Positions 59,633 through 64,000 of a stretch of 64,000 nt of DNA are shown here, piece by piece. A program made the translations under genes and the position numbers. The DNA lies in assembly GCF_900187455.1 (NCBI RefSeq), contig NZ_FYDX01000016.1:111962-175961 (forward strand). Direction: 5' to 3'. Source of the DNA: Pseudomonas sp. Irchel 3E13 (GTDB taxonomy: Bacteria; Pseudomonadota; Gammaproteobacteria; Pseudomonadales; Pseudomonadaceae). Within the stretch, counting starts at the first letter, position 1, and every line of letters begins with the position of its first letter. The notes beneath the pieces were generated by a model. It was given only the letters and a program-made list of their open reading frames with translations. It was not told the origin of the DNA and ran no database searches.

Positions 59633-61031
59633 GCTGTAGCGCTCCGGTCGGTTGGGCGGTCGTGGTCGGTTGGGCGTTGTGGCGGTAGCCGGCGCCGGGA
59701 TGGTCGGCGGGCAGGTGGGCAGTGCCCTGCGGAAACAGCTTTTGCCGCAGCGGGCCGTTGTCGTAGGCGGTCTTGTACGAGCCACGTTGTTGCAGCTCGG
59801 GGATCACCAGGTCGATGAAGTCTTCGTAGCTTTCCGGGGTGACGGTGCGGGCCAGGTTGAAGCCGTCCAGACCGGTTTCGGCGATCCAGCTTTCCAGCTC
59901 GTCGGCGACCTGGTCGGGCGAGCCGATCAGGGTGATGTAGCGCCCGCCGAGGGCGTGCTGGTCGAGCAGGCGGCGGCGGGTCCAGTCGTTGTTTTGCAGG
60001 TGCTTGGTCGCGGACTGGATGGCGTTGCTCTTCACGTACTGGATCGGTTCGTCCAGTTCGTAGGCCGAGAAGTCGATGCCGGTGGAGCTGGAGAAATGCG
60101 CGACGCCGGCTTCGGCGCTGGCATGGCGCAGGTAGTCGGCGTGCTTGGCACGGGCCAGTTCTTCGGTCGCGGCGACGACCACGGTGATGCCCATGAACAC
60201 TTTTATCGCGTGCGGATCACGCCCGGCGGCGACGGCGGCGGCGCGCACTTTGTCGACCTGGGCGCGGGTCGCGGCCTTGGTCTGGCCGCTGATGAACACG
60301 CATTCGGCGTGCTGCCCGGCGAAGGTCAGGCCACGCTCCGAAGCACCGGCCTGGAACAGCACCGGCGTGCGTTGCGGCGACGGCTCGCTGAGGTGATAGC
60401 CCTCGACCTTGTAGAACTCGCCGTGGTGGCGAACCTTGTGCACTTTGTCCGGCTGGGCGTAGATGCGCCGTTCGCGGTCGTTGAGCACCGCGTCGTTTTC
60501 CCAACTGCCTTCGAGCAGTTTGTAGAGCACTTCCAGGTACTCGTCGGCCTGGTCGTAGCGGCGGTCGTGTTCGGGCTGTGCGTCCAGGCCCATGGCCTTG
60601 GCCGCGCTGTCCAGGTAGCCGGTGACGATGTTCCAGCCGACCCGGCCCCGGCTCAGGTGGTCGAGGGTGGAAAGGCGCCGGGCGAACAGGTACGGCGGCT
60701 CATAGGTGAGGTTGGCGGTCAGGCCAAAACCGAGGTTGCGGGTGACGGCGGCCATGGCCGAGACCAGCAGCAACGGGTCGTTGACTGGCAACTGGATCGA
60801 CTCTTTCAGCGGCACGTCCACCGACTGCTGGTAGACGTCGTAGACGCCGACGATATCGGCGAGGAACAGGCCGTCGAACAGGCCGCGTTCCAGCAGCTTC
60901 GCCAGGTCGGTCCAGTATTCGAGGGTCTTGTACTCGCTGGAGGTATCCCGCGGATGGGTCCACAGGCCGTGGTTGATATGCCCGACGCAGTTCATGTTGA
61001 AGGCGTTGAGCAGGATCTTTTTCTTGGCCAT
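59625..61031 (-). CDS. FMN-dependent LLM-class monooxygenase (NtaA/SnaA/DszA family)
   Basis: A 468-residue flavin-dependent monooxygenase of the NtaA/DszA group: KILLNAFNMNCVGHINHGLW at the N-terminus, HLSRGRVGWNIVTGYLDSAA and the RYDQADEYLEVLYKLLEGSW segment are typical. Family members need reduced FMN from a partner reductase, and no such reductase is in this cluster. Beside SfnB-like and metNIQ genes it probably cleaves an organosulfur compound. The start overlaps the stop of the upstream SfnB-like gene (ATGA). Confidence 0.88.
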   Translation of the reverse strand: MAKKKILLNAFNMNCVGHINHGLWTHPRDTSSEYKTLEYWTDLAKLLERGLFDGLFLADIVGVYDVYQQSVDVPLKESIQLPVNDPLLLVSAMAAVTRNLGFGLTANLTYEPPYLFARRLSTLDHLSRGRVGWNIVTGYLDSAAKAMGLDAQPEHDRRYDQADEYLEVLYKLLEGSWENDAVLNDRERRIYAQPDKVHKVRHHGEFYKVEGYHLSEPSPQRTPVLFQAGASERGLTFAGQHAECVFISGQTKAATRAQVDKVRAAAVAAGRDPHAIKVFMGITVVVAATEELARAKHADYLRHASAEAGVAHFSSSTGIDFSAYELDEPIQYVKSNAIQSATKHLQNNDWTRRRLLDQHALGGRYITLIGSPDQVADELESWIAETGLDGFNLARTVTPESYEDFIDLVIPELQQRGSYKTAYDNGPLRQKLFPQGTAHLPADHPGAGYRHNAQPTTTAQPTGALQHA

Positions 61032-62236
61032 CAGATGGTCCCCCGCAACGGTGGGTTCTGATCGTTGAGGTAGTAGTTGCCGATGGCGTGGTATTTCCAG
61101 CGCACCGGGTCGTGCAGGGTGTGCGTGCGAGCGTTGCGCCAGTGGCGGTCCAGGCCGTGTTCGGCGAGGGTGGCCTGGCTGCCGGCCAGCTCGAACAAGG
61201 TGCTGCCGGCGGCGAGGGAAATCTCGGTGCTGAGGGCGCGGGCTTCGGCCACGGCGATGGAGGCGGCGGCCACGGTATCGGCGTTTGTGTCGGCCTGGGC
61301 GCGGTCGAGGAATTCGCCGGCGCGTTCCAGCAGGGCTTCGGTGGCGTGCAGACGGATCGCCAGGTGGCCGAAGGTCTTCAGGCTCAGCGGGTCTTCGGTG
61401 GCTTTGTCGCTGTTGGCGTCGATCCACGGCCGGGTGCGGGTGCGCACGAAGTGCAGGGCATCTTCATAGGCGGCGCGGGCGATGCCGGTGTCGATGGCGG
61501 CGTGGAGGATCTGCGCCAGCGGGCCGACCGGCGTCGGCCGCTCGAACGCGCTCTGGAACGGCAGCACATCGGCGGCCTCGACCCGGACGTTTTCGAACAC
61601 CACCGAGCCGCTGCCGGTGGTGCGCTGGCCGAAGCCGCTCCAGTCGTCGATGACCTTCAGCCCGGCGCTGTCGGCGGGGACGAAGGCCAGTTGCTGCACA
61701 CCGTGTTCATCGACCACCGAGGTGGGGATGCGCTGGGCGTAGATCGCGCCGGTGGCGTAGAACTTGCGGCCGTTGATGCGGTAGCCGTCACCGTCGCGGG
61801 TCAGCGCGGTGGTGCGGTCGCTGGCGGTCTTGGTGCCCAGCTCGGCCAGGGCGTTGCCGAAGCGTCTGCCGGCCAGCACTTCGGCGTACAGCCGCTGTTG
61901 CTGCTCGGGTGTGCCGTTTACGCGTAGCACTTCCAGGGCGTAGAAATGGTTCTGCGGAATCTGTCCCAGCGACGAGTCGGCCCGGGCGATGCGGGCGACG
62001 ACCTTGGCCAGGGTGACGTTGGACACGCCAGCGCCGCCGAAGGCTTTCGGCACGCTGATGCCCCACAGGCCGGAGCGGGTGAACAGCTCCAGTTCCGGGT
62101 GCGGCAGGCGCCGTTCACGGTCGCGTAGAGCGCTGTCGTGTTGCAGTTGGCCGGCGATCTGCTCGGCGATGGCCAGGGCCTGGGCGTCGTCGGTGATGAC
62201 CGCCACGGCGTCGTGCGGTTGCGAATGAAGGCTCAT
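61031..62236 (-). CDS. SfnB-family acyl-CoA dehydrogenase-like sulfur acquisition protein, copy 1
   Basis: A 401-residue flavoprotein of the acyl-CoA dehydrogenase fold. LFTRSGLWGISVPKAFGGAG, VVARIARADSSLGQIPQNHF and DDWSGFGQRTTGSGSVVFEN are as in SfnB of P. putida dimethyl sulfone use, and the C-terminal LDRHWRNARTHTLHDPVRWK is typical of this group. It is reached through GGAGC before the ATG at 62234-62236. It is the middle of a tandem pair with the gene at 62257-63498, 20 bases upstream. Confidence 0.88.
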   Translation of the reverse strand: MSLHSQPHDAVAVITDDAQALAIAEQIAGQLQHDSALRDRERRLPHPELELFTRSGLWGISVPKAFGGAGVSNVTLAKVVARIARADSSLGQIPQNHFYALEVLRVNGTPEQQQRLYAEVLAGRRFGNALAELGTKTASDRTTALTRDGDGYRINGRKFYATGAIYAQRIPTSVVDEHGVQQLAFVPADSAGLKVIDDWSGFGQRTTGSGSVVFENVRVEAADVLPFQSAFERPTPVGPLAQILHAAIDTGIARAAYEDALHFVRTRTRPWIDANSDKATEDPLSLKTFGHLAIRLHATEALLERAGEFLDRAQADTNADTVAAASIAVAEARALSTEISLAAGSTLFELAGSQATLAEHGLDRHWRNARTHTLHDPVRWKYHAIGNYYLNDQNPPLRGTI

Positions 62237-62256
62237 AAGGGGCTCCAGTGGTCTGG

Positions 62257-63498
62257 TCAAATCCAGGAGTGCCGGGCGGGCAGGGTTCCGTTGAGGTGGT
62301 AGGCGCCGACGGCGTGGTATTTCCAGCGCACCGGGTCGTGCAGGGTGTGCACCCGGGCATTGCGCCAGTGCCGGTCCAGGTTGAACTCGGCGAGGGTCGC
62401 GCGGCTGCCGGACAGTTCCAGGAGCTTCTCGCTGGCCAGCAGGGAGATTTCGGTGGTCAGCACCTTGGCCTCGGCCACGGCGATGGAGGCGCGGGCGGCG
62501 GAGGCGGCGTCGACCGGCGCGGCGTTGACTTCATCCAGCACCCGCGCGGCTTTCGTCAGCAGCGCCTGGGCGGCGTGCAGTTCGAGTTTCAGGCGGCCGA
62601 TATCGGCGATCACGTAGGGGTCGTCGCTGGCGCGCTCGACACCGGCATCGACCCAGGGGCGGGCCTTTTCGCGGACGAAAGCGATGGCGTCGTCCACGGC
62701 GGCTTCGGCGATGCCGGCGTCAATGGCGGCCTGGATCAGTTGCGAGACCGAGCCCTGGATATTCGGGGTGTCAGCGAGGCGCCAGCTCTCGACGACCAGT
62801 TCGGCGTCCACCGGCACTTCGTTGAGCAACACGGTGCCGCTGGCGGTGGTGCGCTGGCCGAAGCCCGACCAGTCGTCGACGATGCGCAGGCCCGGGGTGC
62901 CACGGCGAACGAACGCCAGCACCGTGCGGCCTTCGTCGTTCAGCGCCTTGACCGCCACCCAATGGGCGAACAGCGCGCCGGTGGAATAGAACTTCTGGCC
63001 GCTGATGACATAGCCATCGCCCTGACGGGTGATCCGCGCCTTGAGTTCGAGGGTGTTTTTGGTGCCGCGCTCGGGGCCGGCATTGCCGATCCGCCAGCCG
63101 TCGAGCACCGAGCCGAACAGCACTTCTTTCTGCCGGTCGTTGGCGCCGCCGCGCAGCAGTTGCAGCAGGCCGAACTGGTTCTGCGGGATTTGCCCCAGCG
63201 CCGGGTCGGCCGCACTGATGATGCGGAACACCTCGGCGAGGGTGACGAAGGAAAGCTGTGGACCGCCGTATTCACGCGGGATGCTGATACTGCCCAGGCC
63301 GCTGCGGGTGAACTGCTCGACTTCGGCCCAGGGCAGCTTGCGCTGCTGGTCGCGTTTGCCGGCTTGTGGGCGGGCGACGGCGGCCAGTTCGTGGGCGGCC
63401 TGCAGGGCCTCGGCATCGTTGCGCAGAACCTTGGCGGGGAGCAGCAACGGCGCGTGATCCAGATCGCTGTGAACGGCGTTATTGGCAAGATTGGACAT
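62257..63498 (-). CDS. SfnB-family acyl-CoA dehydrogenase-like sulfur acquisition protein, copy 2
   Basis: A 413-residue paralogue of the previous gene with the same blocks: QFTRSGLGSISIPREYGGPQ, AADPALGQIPQNQFGLLQLL and DDWSGFGQRTTASGTVLLNE, ending DRHWRNARVHTLHDPVRWKY. It is first in the six-gene reverse-strand run sfnB-sfnB-monooxygenase-metQ-metN-metI. The two proteins differ enough to have different substrates or to work as a pair. Substrate unknown. Confidence 0.88.
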   Translation of the reverse strand: MSNLANNAVHSDLDHAPLLLPAKVLRNDAEALQAAHELAAVARPQAGKRDQQRKLPWAEVEQFTRSGLGSISIPREYGGPQLSFVTLAEVFRIISAADPALGQIPQNQFGLLQLLRGGANDRQKEVLFGSVLDGWRIGNAGPERGTKNTLELKARITRQGDGYVISGQKFYSTGALFAHWVAVKALNDEGRTVLAFVRRGTPGLRIVDDWSGFGQRTTASGTVLLNEVPVDAELVVESWRLADTPNIQGSVSQLIQAAIDAGIAEAAVDDAIAFVREKARPWVDAGVERASDDPYVIADIGRLKLELHAAQALLTKAARVLDEVNAAPVDAASAARASIAVAEAKVLTTEISLLASEKLLELSGSRATLAEFNLDRHWRNARVHTLHDPVRWKYHAVGAYHLNGTLPARHSWI

Positions 63499-63936
63499 GA
63501 CCTGACCTCATCTATGGAAAACGTCGCGTGCGCACAGCGACTGAAGATACGTGGGGTCCGGTGGTCCGGTGCATATACCGTAATCGTTTATAAAAATTTA
63601 CTGAACTAACGATTGGGAATATGGATAGACAGAGGGGTGTTGCTGTTGCAACAGGGGATCAACAGTTTGTTGGTGGGGGATTTAGGGCCTCATCGCTGCA
63701 GGCTATTTACACATCTTTCGGTCATGTGGTGGCTGGAGGGCGTTTGTCCAAAGAACGAGTAATGGCCACCAGGCGCATGCCGGAAGTTTTCTAGCGCTTT
63801 CAAGATCGAGCGCCGCCCGCGCGGCGCTCGATCTTGAGAGCGCTGAAGATATGTCGGCTGACTCATCACTACCTGAATCGCCCCTAGTTTCGTAGACACC
63901 TCCAAGCCTCATAATGAGGCCCAAATAGGAGGAGCC
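63499..63936. other. Intergenic region: sulfur operon promoter, long hairpin, IS left end
   Basis: No supported gene lies here before the transposase start. Bases 63575-63605 form an AT-rich block (CCGTAATCGTTTATAAAAAT) close to the start of the reverse-strand sulfur operon and probably contain its promoter. The centre (63793-63844) is a long hairpin, and the IS3-type left end begins near 63875. No known gene remnant was found between 63600 and 63790. Confidence 0.5.
63793..63844. repeat. Long imperfect inverted repeat (16-bp inner stem plus 6-bp outer stem)
   Basis: The inner arms (63801-63816 and 63821-63836) pair perfectly, with core GATCGAGCGCCGC against GCGGCGCTCGATC, and outer AGCGCT arms lie at 63793-63798 and 63839-63844. 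The two are separated by a 2x2 mismatch. It may be a REP-like or REPIN unit or a transcription stop near the IS. Confidence 0.75.
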
Positions 63937-64000
63937 ATGAGTCGTCAGCGTTACCCCGAAGAATTCAAGATCGAAGCGGTCAAGCAAGTGACCGAGAAAG
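63875..64000 (+). mobile_element. IS3-family insertion sequence, left end (runs off the window)
   Basis: A TGAATCGCCCCTAGTTTCGT sequence beginning near 63875 has the TGA-start and composition of IS3-family terminal inverted repeats and lies 62 bases before an IS3-type OrfA start. The right end, and any target duplication, are outside the window. Confidence 0.65.
63937..64000 (+). CDS. IS3-family transposase OrfA, N-terminal fragment
   Basis: An ATG at 63937 after AGGAGG starts MSRQRYPEEFKIEAVKQVTE and then K, which is the beginning of the HTH_Tnp_1 helix-turn-helix of IS3-family OrfA proteins. Only 21 codons are inside the window. The rest, including the frameshift to OrfB, must be read from the next sequence. 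Confidence 0.85.
   Translation, partial: MSRQRYPEEFKIEAVKQVTEK

Overview
The window is a 64 kb piece of a Pseudomonas chromosome, most likely from the P. fluorescens group. The evidence is high GC with strong third-position GC, the gene order rpmG-rpmB-radC-coaBC-dut-algC-argB-pyrE-crc-rph-yicC-gmk (the order known from P. aeruginosa), the dadR/dadA/ridA/dadX/pauR/cytochrome c5 block (also syntenic), and REP elements of the GCGAGCAAGCTCGCTCCTACAG type.

Layout. 1-5.9 kb: 5' end of a LysR regulator gene, then a gamma-glutamylation polyamine catabolic operon (puuA-like synthetase, aldehyde dehydrogenase, PuuD-type hydrolase, APC permease). 5.9-19.1 kb: conserved housekeeping core (gmk, yicC, rph, crc, pyrE, a three-gene lipoprotein operon, argB, algC, dut, coaBC, radC, a peptide-type solute-binding protein, rpmB, rpmG). 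19.2-22.8 kb: an I78-like inhibitor, a cupin, a second copy of the aldehyde dehydrogenase and an MFS transporter. 23.0-32.7 kb: an orphan type VI secretion island (vgrG, DUF4123 adaptor, 1062-residue VasX-like membrane effector) followed by four tandem immunity-like genes separated by three 48-51 codon copies of the effector's C-terminal tail. 32.8-43.6 kb: phospholipase-D-type lipoprotein, MocR regulator, DUF1127 protein, puuB-type oxidase, a lower-GC orphan, a YkgJ protein, the dad operon for D/L-alanine catabolism, a PuuR/PauR-type regulator and cytochrome c5. 43.6-56.7 kb: a CoA-transferase-like enzyme, a sulfonate oxygenase plus ABC importer, a WYL regulator, a Sel1 protein and a MarR-led FUSC/DUF1656/HlyD/OMF efflux operon. 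56.7-64 kb: a REP element with a deleted RAYT transposase, a methionine-type ABC importer with sulfur-scavenging flavoenzymes (two SfnB-like proteins and an FMN-dependent monooxygenase), and the left end of an IS3-family element cut by the window edge.

How the genes work together. Polyamine genes are dispersed: puuA/puuC/puuD/permease, the second puuC/kauB-like gene, the puuB-like oxidase and the PuuR-like regulator together make a near-complete gamma-glutamyl polyamine route, with dadA/dadX handling alanine. Two separate clusters (45.8-49.5 and 57.1-63.5 kb) serve sulfur scavenging.

The most interesting region is the immunity array. Its repeat period is 913, 913 and 922 bp. Each repeat carries a tail of the effector plus an immunity gene. 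Neighbouring reading frames overlap by exactly 4 nt from vgrG to the last immunity gene, and the divergence among the four immunity proteins is concentrated in one predicted transmembrane hairpin. This fits repeated replacement of effector C-terminal modules that leaves old immunity genes behind, with the residual tails acting as translational links or as small proteins. All functional statements are read from sequence by eye; no search or alignment program was run.
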